From: an uncultured Prevotella sp.
Lineage (GTDB): Bacteria; Bacteroidota; Bacteroidia; Bacteroidales; Bacteroidaceae
Length of the DNA: 64,000 bases
Assembly (NCBI GenBank): GCA_934204655.1
Contig: CAKPZJ010000001.1
Location: forward strand, 1 to 64,000
Direction of reading: 5' to 3'
A model generated the notes under the pieces. It had not been told where the DNA came from and searched no databases. It saw only the letters and a list, made by a program, of their open reading frames with translations. The position numbers and the translations under genes were made by a program. Positions 24,391-32,949 of the stretch are shown in pieces (positions within the stretch are counted from its first letter, which is position 1; each line of letters begins with the position of its first letter).

Positions 24391-25296
24391 TCAGCCTTTC
24401 AGTTTGTCTATTAAGAGTATGATGCGCTCCAGGTCGGCCTCGTTGGCAAAAGGTATGCTTATCTTGCCTTTGCCCTTGGCCGAGCAGGTCATCTGTACCT
24501 TGGTCGCAAATACCGTGGAGAGCTGCCGGGTCAGCGTGCCCATCTTCTCGGTGAGCTGGGGCTTGGCCACTATCTTCTGCTCCTTGTCGCCTAATTCCTC
24601 ATTCTTTATCCGCTTGACCAGCTCCTCGACCTTGCGTACCGAGTAGTTGTTCTTGATGATGTCCTTGAACAGCTTGATTTGCTGCGAGGGACTCTCGAGC
24701 GAGAGCAGGGCCCGCGCGTGACCCATGTCGAGTACCTTCTTCTGCAGGGCCATCTGCACCTGAGCCGGCAACTTGAGCAGCCGCAGGTAGTTGGTTATGG
24801 CGGTGCGGCTCTTGCCTACCCGCTCGCTGATACGTTCCTGCGTCATGCCGCTCTCCTCTAACAGGTGCTCGTAGGCCAGGGCTATTTCGATGGCATTGAG
24901 GTCCTGGCGCTGCAGGTTCTCTACCAGGGCCAGCTCCATGATGTTCTCGTCGTTTACCGTGCGTATGTAGGCAGGTATAGAGGTGAGCCCGGCCAACTGC
25001 GAGGCACGCCAGCGGCGCTCGCCGGCTATAATCTGATAGCGGTTGTCGGCCACCTGGCGCAGGGTGATGGGCTGTATGATGCCCAGCTCGCGTATGCTGA
25101 CCGCCAATTCCTCCAGGGCTTCCTGGTCGAACTCGTGTCGCGGCTGGTTGGGGTTCGCCTCAATCTGGTCTATGGCTATCTCGTTAATAGTAGACGATCC
25201 GCTGGTCTTGACGGTATCGGTAGAGATGAGGGCGTCCAGTCCGCGTCCCAGCGCGTTACCCTTGTTGGATATATTGAATTTCTTGTGTGGAGGCAT
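24391..25296 (-). CDS. parB: Chromosome partitioning protein ParB
   Basis: A 301-aa ParB/Spo0J. ALGRGLDALI is the usual N-terminal ParA-contacting segment. ANPNQPRHEFDQEALEELA and IAGERRWRASQLAGL form the ParB/CTPase domain, with the arginine box GERRWRA. A helix-turn-helix (ERISERVGKSRTAITNYLRL) binds parS, and the C-terminal basic region dimerises. It starts 6 bp after parA. I saw no convincing parS site in the window. Confidence 0.95.
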   Translation of the reverse strand: MPPHKKFNISNKGNALGRGLDALISTDTVKTSGSSTINEIAIDQIEANPNQPRHEFDQEALEELAVSIRELGIIQPITLRQVADNRYQIIAGERRWRASQLAGLTSIPAYIRTVNDENIMELALVENLQRQDLNAIEIALAYEHLLEESGMTQERISERVGKSRTAITNYLRLLKLPAQVQMALQKKVLDMGHARALLSLESPSQQIKLFKDIIKNNYSVRKVEELVKRIKNEELGDKEQKIVAKPQLTEKMGTLTRQLSTVFATKVQMTCSAKGKGKISIPFANEADLERIILLIDKLKG

Positions 25297-25302
25297 GGTG
25301 TC

Positions 25303-26067
25303 TTACTTGTTTTTTTCGATGATTTCCTTAGCTAAGCTGAGGTGGTTCTTGGCTCCGGCCGAGTCGGCGTCGTACAGGATGACGGGCAGTCCGTGGCTGG
25401 GGCTTTCGCTCAGCTTAACATTGCGCTGTATGACGGTCTTGAAGACCAGCTCCTGGAAGTGGCGCTTCACCTCGTCGTAAATCTGGTTGGCCAGGCGCAG
25501 GCGGCTGTCGTACATGGTGAGCAGGAAGCCCTCTATTTCCAGTTTCGGGTTCAGCTTGCTCTTGATAATCTTTATCGTGTTGAGCAGCTTGCTTATTCCC
25601 TCAAGTGCGAAGTACTCACATTGTACCGGGATGATGACTGAGTCGGCCGCCGTGAGCGAGTTGACGGTGATAAGGCCCAGCGAGGGTGCGCAGTCTATCA
25701 GTATGTAGTCGTACTCGGCCCTCATGGGCGCCAGCAGTTCCTTCATTACCTTCTCCCTGTTCTTCAGGTTGAGCATCTCGACCTCTGCGCCCACCAGGTC
25801 TATATGGCTGGGAATGATGTCGAGGCCTTCTATGTCGGTAGTGTATATGGCGTCGCGTACATCGGCATGGTCTATGATACACTCGTACAGCGAGCACTCC
25901 ACCTCCTTGATGTCTACGCCCAGGCCGCTTGACGCGTTGGCCTGCGGGTCAGCATCTACCACCAGTACAGTTTTCTCTAATGTTGCCAACGAGGCAGCCA
26001 GATTGATGGTAGTAGTGGTTTTGCCCACACCACCTTTCTGGTTGGCCATAGCGATTATTTTTCCCAT
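25303..26067 (-). CDS. parA: Chromosome partitioning ATPase ParA
   Basis: A 254-aa ParA/Soj ATPase. The deviant Walker [14 protein letters not shown] is at residues 11-23, followed by [17 protein letters not shown] and the Walker [16 protein letters not shown]. Works with ParB to segregate the chromosome origin region. First gene of the operon with parB, DUF5683, mltD and rel. A TAACTTTG -7 element (26107-26100) lies 33 bp upstream. Confidence 0.96.
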   Translation of the reverse strand: MGKIIAMANQKGGVGKTTTTINLAASLATLEKTVLVVDADPQANASSGLGVDIKEVECSLYECIIDHADVRDAIYTTDIEGLDIIPSHIDLVGAEVEMLNLKNREKVMKELLAPMRAEYDYILIDCAPSLGLITVNSLTAADSVIIPVQCEYFALEGISKLLNTIKIIKSKLNPKLEIEGFLLTMYDSRLRLANQIYDEVKRHFQELVFKTVIQRNVKLSESPSHGLPVILYDADSAGAKNHLSLAKEIIEKNK

Positions 26068-26099
26068 TTTATAAGTCTTTCTAAGAATTATTTAGGTTG

Positions 26100-26107
26100 C
26101 AAAGTTA
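26100..26107 (-). promoter_or_regulatory. -7 box of parA operon
   Basis: TAACTTTG on the minus strand, 33 bp before the parA ATG. Confidence 0.5.
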
Positions 26108-26149
26108 CATATTTTATGTGATAAAGTCGTCATCTTAAAGGTTTTTTCG

Positions 26150-26157
26150 TACTTTTG
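26150..26157 (+). promoter_or_regulatory. -7 box of surE
   Basis: TACTTTTG on the plus strand predicts a start near 26164 and a leader of about 77 nt. It rules out the GTG at 26157 as the surE start. Confidence 0.5.
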
Positions 26158-26183
26158 TGACCAAAAGTGGGGGCAAGCTGACG

Positions 26184-26222
26184 GTCGCGGGCTCGCTCGC
26201 GACGGCTCCGGCGCCTCTGGAG
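26184..26222 (+). other. Two GC-rich hairpins in the surE leader
   Basis: GTCGCG/CGCGAC (26184-26189 with 26198-26203) and CTCCGG/CTGGAG (26206-26211 with 26217-26222, one G-U pair) sit side by side in the 5' leader, an unusually GC-rich patch for an intergenic region here. They end 19 bp before the first ATG. Confidence 0.45.
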
Positions 26223-26240
26223 AGTACCATTAGAATTGTA

Positions 26241-27014
26241 ATGATGATGAATAGAAAGCCTTTGATACTGATTTCTAACGACGATGGCTATCAGGCTGTT
26301 GGCATAAGGGCCCTGGTAGATATGGTGCGCGACATGGGCGAGGTGGTGGTATGCGCTCCCGAGTCAGCGCGGTCGGGGTTCTCACGCGCGTTTTCGGCCG
26401 AAGATCCCCTGAGGCTCCGCCGTCGGCACAACATGGGCGAGGTGGTGGTGTGGTCGTGCTCGGGTACTCCGGTCGACTGCATCAAGCTGGCTGTGAGCAA
26501 GCTCTGCGACGGACGGGTGCCCGACCTGGTCTTAGGGGGCATCAACCACGGCGACAACTCTACCGTTAACTGTCACTACTCAGGCACCATGGGTGTGGCC
26601 ATCGAAGGCTGTCTGAAGGGCATCCCCTCGGTGGCGTTCTCTAACTGCGACTACGATACCGAGGCCAGTCAGGAGCATCTGCGCCACTATGTGCGTCGGG
26701 TGGTTCGGCGCGTGCTGACCGACGGGCTCCCCGATGGCGTGTGCCTGAACGTCAATTTTCCCAACCGTAAGCAGTTCGAGGGCATCCGCGCCTGCCGCAT
26801 GACCCGTGGCCAATGGGTTAACGAAGTGGTACAGGAGCGCCACCCCCGTGGCTACGACTACTACTGGATGGTAGGCGAGTACCGCAACGACGAACCCGAT
26901 GCGCCCGATACCGACCAGTGGGCCATTAACCATGGCTATGTAGCCATTACACCCACCACTATCGACGTGACCGCTTACGCGATGATAGATACGCTGAACA
27001 ACTGGAACTTATGA
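26241..27014 (+). CDS. surE: 5'/3'-nucleotidase SurE
   Basis: A 257-aa SurE phosphatase (from the ATG at 26241) that dephosphorylates nucleoside 5'- and 3'-monophosphates. The metal site is visible at the N-terminus (LISNDDGY, the paired Asp), then CAPESARSGFSRAF and LGGINHGDNSTVNCHYSGTM. Three consecutive ATGs (26241, 26244, 26247) could start it; all lie downstream of the predicted transcription start. The stop overlaps the lpxB start (ATGA), so the two are coupled. Confidence 0.94.
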   Translation: MMMNRKPLILISNDDGYQAVGIRALVDMVRDMGEVVVCAPESARSGFSRAFSAEDPLRLRRRHNMGEVVVWSCSGTPVDCIKLAVSKLCDGRVPDLVLGGINHGDNSTVNCHYSGTMGVAIEGCLKGIPSVAFSNCDYDTEASQEHLRHYVRRVVRRVLTDGLPDGVCLNVNFPNRKQFEGIRACRMTRGQWVNEVVQERHPRGYDYYWMVGEYRNDEPDAPDTDQWAINHGYVAITPTTIDVTAYAMIDTLNNWNL

Positions 27015-28210
27015 AATACTATCTCATCGTAGGAGAGGCCAGTGGCGACCTCCATGCCAGCCATCTGATGCGGGCTCTGCAGCAGCACGACCCCCAGGCC
27101 AGTTTCAGGTTCTTCGGGGGCGACCTCATGTCGGCCGTGGGCGGCACTCGGGTGCGCCACTACCGCGAGCTGGCTTACATGGGCTTTGTGCCTGTACTGA
27201 TGCACCTGCGTACCATCTTCCGCAATATGGCTATGTGCAAGCGCGACATCAGTACCTGGGCCCCCGACGTGGTTATCCTGGTCGACTATCCAGGCTTCAA
27301 CCTCGACATAGCCCGCTATGTACATGCCCACACGCATATCCCTGTCTACTACTATATCTCTCCTAAGATATGGGCGTGGAAAGAGTGGCGCATCCGCCGT
27401 ATTCGCCGTGATGTCAGCGAGATGTTCTCCATCCTGCCCTTTGAAGTGCCCTTCTACGAGCAGCGTCACCACTATCCCATACACTATGTGGGCAACCCCA
27501 CGGCCGATGAGGTGCGCTCGTTCAGGGCCTCGTACCACGAGTCAAGGGCCGACTATGGCCGTCGGCACAGGATTGACGGCCGCCCCATCATAGCCCTCTT
27601 GGCGGGTAGCCGCCGTCAGGAAATCAAGGACAATCTGCCCGCTATGCTCACGGCCACCGAACAGCTGCTGGCCCAGAGGGGATGGACAGGCCGCTACCAG
27701 ATGGTGCTGGCCGGTGCCCCGTCTATCGACGACGCGTACTATGCCCCCTTTACAGCGGGCCACGCGGTGACCTTGGTGCGCAATGAGACCTATGCCCTGC
27801 TTACCCATAGCGTGGCGGCACTGGTAACCAGCGGTACGGCCACCTTAGAAACTGCGCTCTTCGGCGTGCCCCAGGTGGTGTGCTACCGTACCCCCGTCCC
27901 GCGGCTCATACGGTTCGCCTTTAACCACATCATCAAGGTGAGGTATATATCGCTGGTCAACCTGATAGCCGATGCCGAGGTGGTACCCGAGCTGATGGCC
28001 GACCGGTTTACGCTGACGGGTATCAGCACTTGGCTGGAGCGCATATTGCCGGGCGGAACCGGGCGCCAGGCTATGCTGACCGGATATGCCGAGGTGGCCA
28101 GGCGCCTGGGCGACGCGGTGGCCCCCGAGAACGCGGCCCGCATTATCTGCCGCCTGTTGCGCGCGGGTGCTTCGGGCGCAGGGGCGGGTTCTGACGGTTC
28201 CCAACCCTGA
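27011..28210 (+). CDS. lpxB: Lipid-A-disaccharide synthase
   Basis: A 399-aa GT19 glycosyltransferase that joins UDP-2,3-diacylglucosamine and lipid X to form the lipid A disaccharide at the inner face of the cytoplasmic membrane. The start YLIVGEASGDLHASHLMRAL and the segments YYISPKIWAWKEWRI and LLAGSRRQEIKDNLP are characteristic, with a C-terminal ATLETALFGVPQVVCYRT. Coupled with surE by an ATGA overlap, an arrangement seen in other Bacteroidales. Confidence 0.95.
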   Translation: MKYYLIVGEASGDLHASHLMRALQQHDPQASFRFFGGDLMSAVGGTRVRHYRELAYMGFVPVLMHLRTIFRNMAMCKRDISTWAPDVVILVDYPGFNLDIARYVHAHTHIPVYYYISPKIWAWKEWRIRRIRRDVSEMFSILPFEVPFYEQRHHYPIHYVGNPTADEVRSFRASYHESRADYGRRHRIDGRPIIALLAGSRRQEIKDNLPAMLTATEQLLAQRGWTGRYQMVLAGAPSIDDAYYAPFTAGHAVTLVRNETYALLTHSVAALVTSGTATLETALFGVPQVVCYRTPVPRLIRFAFNHIIKVRYISLVNLIADAEVVPELMADRFTLTGISTWLERILPGGTGRQAMLTGYAEVARRLGDAVAPENAARIICRLLRAGASGAGAGSDGSQP

Positions 28211-28238
28211 CGGACCGCCGCCAGGCGATGGCTGCCGC

Positions 28239-28268
28239 TACACCTTATTATATATACACGCGCGCGTA
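28239..28268. repeat. Second copy of the alternating pyrimidine-purine motif
   Basis: TACACCTTATT followed by a 20-bp perfect alternating run (28249-28268, TATATATA then CACGCGCGCG-type steps). It matches 13113-13147 closely and lies 29 bp after the lpxB stop. The rest of the 162-bp gap shows no clear promoter for the next gene. Confidence 0.6.
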
Positions 28269-28372
28269 GACCGACAGGTGTCGGGCCGGTGTGGTGCCCC
28301 CAAGTACTGCAACTATGCCAGACTGAAAAATGACAACTTAAAAAGAAACAAACATAACAGACCCATATTATC

Positions 28373-30706
28373 ATGAAATTAACCCAAAAACTCTTACTGC
28401 TGCTGGCGCTGCCGTGTGCATTGCCAGCTATGGCGCAGAAATCGTTGCCCAAGTTGGGCAAGGCCCCTATCAGTCAGATTGTCAAGGCCATGACCTTAGA
28501 CGAGAAAGCCCACTTGTTAGTGGGCGTCAAGTCCAAGGAGGGGCTGGACATTATAGCCAACGGAGCCGGACTTACCTATGCCATACCCCGTCTGGGTGTT
28601 CCGCATACCATTATGATGGATGGTGCCACCGGCGTGCGTATGGACACACTTATCCGTGGCGATGGCAAGGCATACTATGCCACCGGATTTCCCATCGCCA
28701 CTATGCTGGCGGCCACCTGGAACACCGACCTGGTACGCCGGGTGGGGCAGGGCATGGGCGATGAGCTGTTGGCCTACGATGGCGATATCCTGCTGGCCCC
28801 CAGTCTTAATATCCACCGCAATCCCCTTAACGGGCGCAACTTCGAGTACTACTCCGAGGACCCCATGCTCTCGGGCTATATGGCTGCTGCCGCCACACAG
28901 GGACTGCAGTCGCGTGGCGTGGGAGCCACCGTCAAGCACTTCGCTGCCAACAACCAGCAGACCATGCGTATGTTTAACGATGCCCGCGTATCTCAGCGAG
29001 CCCTGCGCGAAATCTATCTGCGCGGGTTCGAGGTGGCCATACGCGAGGGGCACCCCTGGGCGGTCATGTCGTCCTACAACCGCATCAACGGACTGCACAC
29101 CCAGTTCAGCCGGCCGCTGCTCACAGACCTGCTGCGGGGCGAGTGGCACTTTAACGGCATAGTGATGACCGACTGGGTAGAGTCGCGCAACACGCCCGTG
29201 CAGGTACATGCCGGCAACGACCTGCTCATGGGCGGCACACCGCAGCAGGTTCAGGAGATACTGGACAACGTGAAGAGCGGGCGGCTGTCCATGGCCGATG
29301 TCAACACCAATGTGGCCCGTGTGCTGCGTTACATCATGCGCACCCCGCACTTCCGCCATCATGTGGGCGACTATAAGCCCGACCTCAAGGGCCATGCCCA
29401 GCTGTCGCGCGAGGCTGCCTCTGAGGGTGTCGTGCTGCTCAAGAACGCACTTCCTGCTCATTTCGTTGCCACTGACGTTCAGGGCCAGTCGGCCCAGCCT
29501 CTGCCTCTGCGCAGCGACGACCGCGTGGCCCTCTTCGGTGTCGGCTCGTATAAGTTCTATGCCAATGGGCGCGGTGCGGCCGATGTCTACAAGTCCTACA
29601 CCGTCAACCTGGTGCAGGGACTGTACAACGACAAGGTACAGGTAGACACCCTGCTGGACCAGTATTACAACCAGTATATGGCCAACGAGAACCTGCTGCT
29701 CAAAGAGTCCAATACGCCTACCTTTAAGAACTGGTTCTTCGGTATGCGCGAACCCCAGGAGGCTACTATCAACCCCGCCTTTATAGGCTACCGTGCCAAG
29801 GACTGCTCTAAGGCCATTATCACTATAGCCCGTAACTCGGGCGAGGCCGAAGACCGTGATTACCGCGAGGGCGACTACCTCCTTACGTCTGCCGAGCTCA
29901 CCCTGATAGACAATGTTAGCACCGCCTTCCACGCCCAGAAGAAGCCTGTCATTGTGGTACTCAATGTGGGTGGCGTGATTGATGTTGCGCCCTGGCGCGA
30001 CAAGGTCGACGCCATCGTACTGGCCTGGCAGCCTGGCCAGGAGGGCGGCAATGCCGTGGCCGATGTGCTCACCGGGCGTGTGTGCCCCTCGGGCAAGTTG
30101 CCTGTAACCTTTGCCAACAAGTACCAGGACTATCCGTCGGCAGATAATTTTCCCCTGCACTACAAGTTCAACTGGGACGAACTGCTTCGCCCCGACTCGG
30201 TGGCTCTGGCTAAGAAGAACTTAGGTTATACTGACTATGCCGAGGGCATCTATGTGGGCTACCGCTACTTCAATACCCAGCAGAAGGCTGTCGCTTATCC
30301 CTTCGGCTATGGCCTCTCTTATACCACCTTCGGTTACGGCCAGGCCACGGCCCGCATCGTCAAGGGGCGTTGCCTGGTGTCGGTGCCCATCACCAATACA
30401 GGCCGCGTGGCTGGTAAGGAGGCTGTGCAGCTCTACGCCACCGCTCCCAAGGGCAAGCTCGACAAGCCTGCCCGTGAGCTCAAGGCTTTTGCCAAGACTC
30501 GCCTGTTACAGCCTGGGGAGACCCAGGTGGTGAGCATGTCGTTCCCCGTGGCCGACTTGGCCTCGTTCGATGAGAGCCGTATGGCCTGGGTTACCGATGC
30601 TGGGCAATATGCCCTGTCAGTGGGTGCCTCGGTCGAGGATATACGCACTACTGCTACTGTCAGCCTGCGTAAGCCTATTGTCAAGGTAGCCCCTACCAAG
30701 ATATAA
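28373..30706 (+). CDS. Glycoside hydrolase family 3 (beta-glucosidase-like), secreted
   Basis: A 777-aa GH3 enzyme with signal peptide (about residues 1-22, ending AMAQ). The N-terminal TIM barrel has MMDGATGVRM, SLNIHRNPLNGRNFEYYSED and VGATVKHFAANNQQ, and the catalytic nucleophile Asp in GIVMTDWVESRNTP near residue 266. The alpha/beta sandwich domain contains IVVLNVGGVIDVAPW and LAWQPGQEGGNAVADVL. A C-terminal fibronectin III-like domain ends the protein. The domain set is that of periplasmic beta-glucosidases/xylosidases; substrate not determinable. Monocistronic, ended by a strong hairpin. Confidence 0.92.
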   Translation: MKLTQKLLLLLALPCALPAMAQKSLPKLGKAPISQIVKAMTLDEKAHLLVGVKSKEGLDIIANGAGLTYAIPRLGVPHTIMMDGATGVRMDTLIRGDGKAYYATGFPIATMLAATWNTDLVRRVGQGMGDELLAYDGDILLAPSLNIHRNPLNGRNFEYYSEDPMLSGYMAAAATQGLQSRGVGATVKHFAANNQQTMRMFNDARVSQRALREIYLRGFEVAIREGHPWAVMSSYNRINGLHTQFSRPLLTDLLRGEWHFNGIVMTDWVESRNTPVQVHAGNDLLMGGTPQQVQEILDNVKSGRLSMADVNTNVARVLRYIMRTPHFRHHVGDYKPDLKGHAQLSREAASEGVVLLKNALPAHFVATDVQGQSAQPLPLRSDDRVALFGVGSYKFYANGRGAADVYKSYTVNLVQGLYNDKVQVDTLLDQYYNQYMANENLLLKESNTPTFKNWFFGMREPQEATINPAFIGYRAKDCSKAIITIARNSGEAEDRDYREGDYLLTSAELTLIDNVSTAFHAQKKPVIVVLNVGGVIDVAPWRDKVDAIVLAWQPGQEGGNAVADVLTGRVCPSGKLPVTFANKYQDYPSADNFPLHYKFNWDELLRPDSVALAKKNLGYTDYAEGIYVGYRYFNTQQKAVAYPFGYGLSYTTFGYGQATARIVKGRCLVSVPITNTGRVAGKEAVQLYATAPKGKLDKPARELKAFAKTRLLQPGETQVVSMSFPVADLASFDESRMAWVTDAGQYALSVGASVEDIRTTATVSLRKPIVKVAPTKI

Positions 30707-30731
30707 TCGCTTACATGCGTATATACACATT

Positions 30732-30767
30732 GCGCCCGGCCATTCTGTAACGAGAATGGCCGGGCGC
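30732..30767. terminator. Terminator after GH3 gene
   Basis: A perfect 15-bp stem (GCGCCCGGCCATTCT at 30732-30746 with its complement at 30753-30767) and a 6-nt loop, 25 bp past the stop. No long T-run follows on either strand. Confidence 0.65.
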
Positions 30768-30823
30768 TTGGGTTATAGAGATTGCTTTGCTGCTTCTGTG
30801 GATAGTAGAAGGGTATTTATGCC

Positions 30824-30862
30824 ATACGCCCGGCAAATCTGTAAGAGACTTGCCGGGCGTAT
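30824..30862. terminator. Second hairpin, before the secreted protein stop
   Basis: A 13-bp perfect stem (ATACGCCCGGCAA at 30824-30836 with 30850-30862). It shares the GCCCGGC centre with the hairpin 80 bp away and probably terminates the minus-strand gene ending at 30895. Confidence 0.6.
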
Positions 30863-30894
30863 CTGTTGTTGTGCAGGCTTAGTGCGTGGCCGCC

Positions 30895-32374
30895 TTATCG
30901 CTTTAGGGTCTTATAGGTCTTGCCGCCCTGCTTTATGATGTAGATGCCAGCCGGCAACTGGTTGGTCGTGGTGCCCATGTACACGCCCTGCAGGTTGTAC
31001 ACGGCGGTGGGAGCCTCGCTGTTGTTGGCCGAGGGTAGGTCTACGGCCGTAGCCACATCCTCTATCTGGCTGTACATATACTTTGAGCGCTTCTCGTATT
31101 GCTGTGTCTCTGTGTTGTAGCGCTCATATAGATCGCTCAGCATTTCGCCTGTGGCCTCGTCGTACTCGTAGGTGTGGCGTTCGTTCTCGACTATACTCCA
31201 GGTCTGTCCCTTGTCGAACGACCAGCACCTTGCATAGAAGGTGTTGTTTCCATGCTCGTCGTGGGTAGATGTAAGTTTGTAGCGCGATTCCTCGGTACCA
31301 TCCTCGTTGTAGTTCCAGCTCTTAAACCATTCCTGTAAGCGTCTTCCATTGATAGTCTTGATTACGGTCTCGCGCTTCTGGACTATCTCATTGCTGCTAT
31401 ATGTGCCGTCGCTGTTGTAATCTTCGTAGCTTTCGTTTATATAGTGTTCGGTACCATCATCGCTGACGGTCTTTTTGGTACGTTCTAAAACCTTAAAGTA
31501 GCTTTCCGTCTCGCGTACGTATCCGCCTTTGCCGTCATAGGTGTTTTTGAGCGTGTATATATTGCTCACTCCAGTACCATCCGGGGTGAGAATATATATA
31601 TTGCCGCTTTTCAGCAGGTTGTCATTGTCTTCATCTAATTCCAGAGAGGTAAAGCATACCTTGTCGAAGTCGTACACCTGGCCATTGGTCTTGTGCCATA
31701 CCAGGTCGAGAGCCTGTTTGCCATAGGATGTTTCTCCCCTGTAACTCGAGTAGAATTTAGTAATCATGCTGGTTATCTTGGTACCCGATTTGTCGTACGT
31801 GTTAGACAGCATATCCCTGGCTATGTCAGAAGAACTGATACTGGTTTTGCTTACCTCTGTAATGTTGTTCTGGCTGTTGCGCGTAAAGGACAGCCTGTTT
31901 TGTTCCTTCGGGTTAATCCATTTCTTCGTGGCTTCATCATAGCTGTAACTGAGGCAGCCCATGTACAGGTCTTTCAGTATGGGGTCGTCATAGAGAAACT
32001 CGTTGTAGGAATAGGGCGTGTTGTTGATAGTCCATTTGGAAGAGGTGTTGTGCCCCTGGGCATCGTACGTGTATTCCGTAAGGTTTATGCCGCCAGATAC
32101 GGTGCTGGTTTCCTTTCGGCTGAGCAGATTACCCTTATTGTCGTAGCTGAAAGCTATGTCGCTGCTTTTGGTCCAGGTGGCACCGTTGTCCTTGGTGGTA
32201 TAGTAGGTACCTGCCTTGGGGCGCCATATACTGCCAGGTGCGGCCTGGACTACGCGTGCCGGTGATGCAGCTAAGGCGTTTGCCTGCTCAACGGTTGTAA
32301 CAAAGTGCTGGGCGTGGGCTTGTACCCCCCCCCAAGAGAATGGCCGTGGCCATAGAGATGTAAATTTTTCTCAT
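30895..32374 (-). CDS. Secreted T9SS-type surface protein, out of frame at a nine-G tract
   Basis: Coding sequence runs from an ATG at 32374 to 30895 (about 490 aa), but the frame breaks in the signal peptide. A run of nine G (minus strand; C at 32325-32333) shifts it by +1. With eight G the start would read MRKIYISMATAILLGG, then VQAHAQ, a normal signal peptide. As it stands only 28 codons are read before a TGA. The body is rich in YD, KG and Tyr/Thr repeats like RHS/YD-type beta sheets (FSYDNKGNLLSRKETS, TYDAQGHNTSS). It ends in a type IX sorting domain (YNLQGVYMGTTTNQLPAGIY). The closed state may be phase-OFF or a sequencing slip. The part from 31962 down is an uninterrupted frame. Confidence 0.75.
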
Positions 32375-32459
32375 ATATACTGATATTGTTGGTTAATGTT
32401 GCGTTAGCTGTCGCTCATACCAGATACTTACAGATATTGGCTATGATGACCTATAGGTA

Positions 32460-32491
32460 CAAAGGTAACGTAAATAGTTGGATTTGCCAAA
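32460..32491 (-). promoter_or_regulatory. Promoter of the poly-G surface protein gene
   Basis: Minus strand TTTGG (32491-32487), 19 bp, TACCTTTG (32467-32460): a full consensus promoter giving a leader of about 80 nt to the ATG at 32374. The gene is therefore well promoted although its frame is broken. Confidence 0.65.
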
Positions 32492-32619
32492 GAAAAAGAT
32501 ATGAAATGTTGCAGGCGGTGTCTGGTGGAGGCTCGTCCACGGTAGCAGGGTGTGGCCACGCTATCACCCAGTAGCAGTTTTGGACTATGCCGGTCGGCCT
32601 GGGTCATGGGGGTACATAA

Positions 32620-32651
32620 AAAGGATGCAGGGCCGTGGCCTTACATCCTTT
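32620..32651 (-). terminator. Terminator after tRNA-Cys
   Basis: Minus strand stem AAAGGATG/CATCCTTT (32651-32644 with 32627-32620) followed by TTTTTATG, just past the tRNA 3' end. Confidence 0.65.
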
Positions 32652-32656
32652 AGAAG

Positions 32657-32727
32657 AGGTACCTAGCAGAGTCGAACTGCTCTACACGGTTTTGCAGACC
32701 GTTACCTAACCGCTCGGCCAAGGTACC
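32657..32727 (-). tRNA. tRNA-Cys (GCA)
   Basis: A 71-nt cloverleaf on the minus strand. Acceptor GGTACCT pairs with AGGTACC, discriminator T. The anticodon loop CTGCAAA gives GCA, and the T-arm contains GTTCGACTC. CCA is not encoded. Its own promoter lies just upstream. Confidence 0.95.
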
Positions 32728-32744
32728 CTTTGCGATTGTGTGTG

Positions 32745-32776
32745 CAAAGGTAGTGCAAATAATTGTGATGCGCAAA
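32745..32776 (-). promoter_or_regulatory. Promoter of tRNA-Cys
   Basis: Minus strand TTTGC (32776-32772), 19 bp, TACCTTTG (32752-32745). The -33 box lies directly after the stop codon of the small FeoB-associated gene. Confidence 0.7.
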
Positions 32777-32779
32777 CTT

Positions 32780-32935
32780 TTAGGGATGTTTTTTTTGCTG
32801 TCGCTTGCATTTGGCATAAAAAGCACAGCCCTCGCACCCCGTGCGCCCACACTTCAGCAGCAGGTAGAGCCTGCGGGCTATGTACACGGCACAGCCCGCC
32901 AGTATCAGATAGAGTATCAGGTGCTGTATAGACAT
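32780..32935 (-). CDS. FeoB-associated Cys-rich membrane protein
   Basis: A 51-aa protein starting MSIQHLILYLILAG: one N-terminal transmembrane helix (residues about 5-20), a basic RR hinge, then a Cys cluster CGRTGCEGCAFYAKC and a basic tail. This layout (helix, then C-x4-C-x2-C-x5-C) matches the FeoB-associated small Cys-rich proteins thought to assist ferrous iron uptake. It is the third gene after feoAB and sdaA, 14 bp past the sdaA stop, in the same direction. The Cys could bind iron or an Fe-S cluster; that is inference. Confidence 0.82.
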   Translation of the reverse strand: MSIQHLILYLILAGCAVYIARRLYLLLKCGRTGCEGCAFYAKCKRQQKKHP

Positions 32936-32949
32936 GGCGAGTGGGGCCG

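Noticed and set aside
26157..26240. Upstream GTG start of SurE
   Set aside because: The GTG is the last part of the -7 box (TACTTTTG) and the added residues are not family-like.
28517..30160. A 547-codon frame antisense to the GH3 gene
   Set aside because: Shadow of a strongly supported glycoside hydrolase; no start signals.
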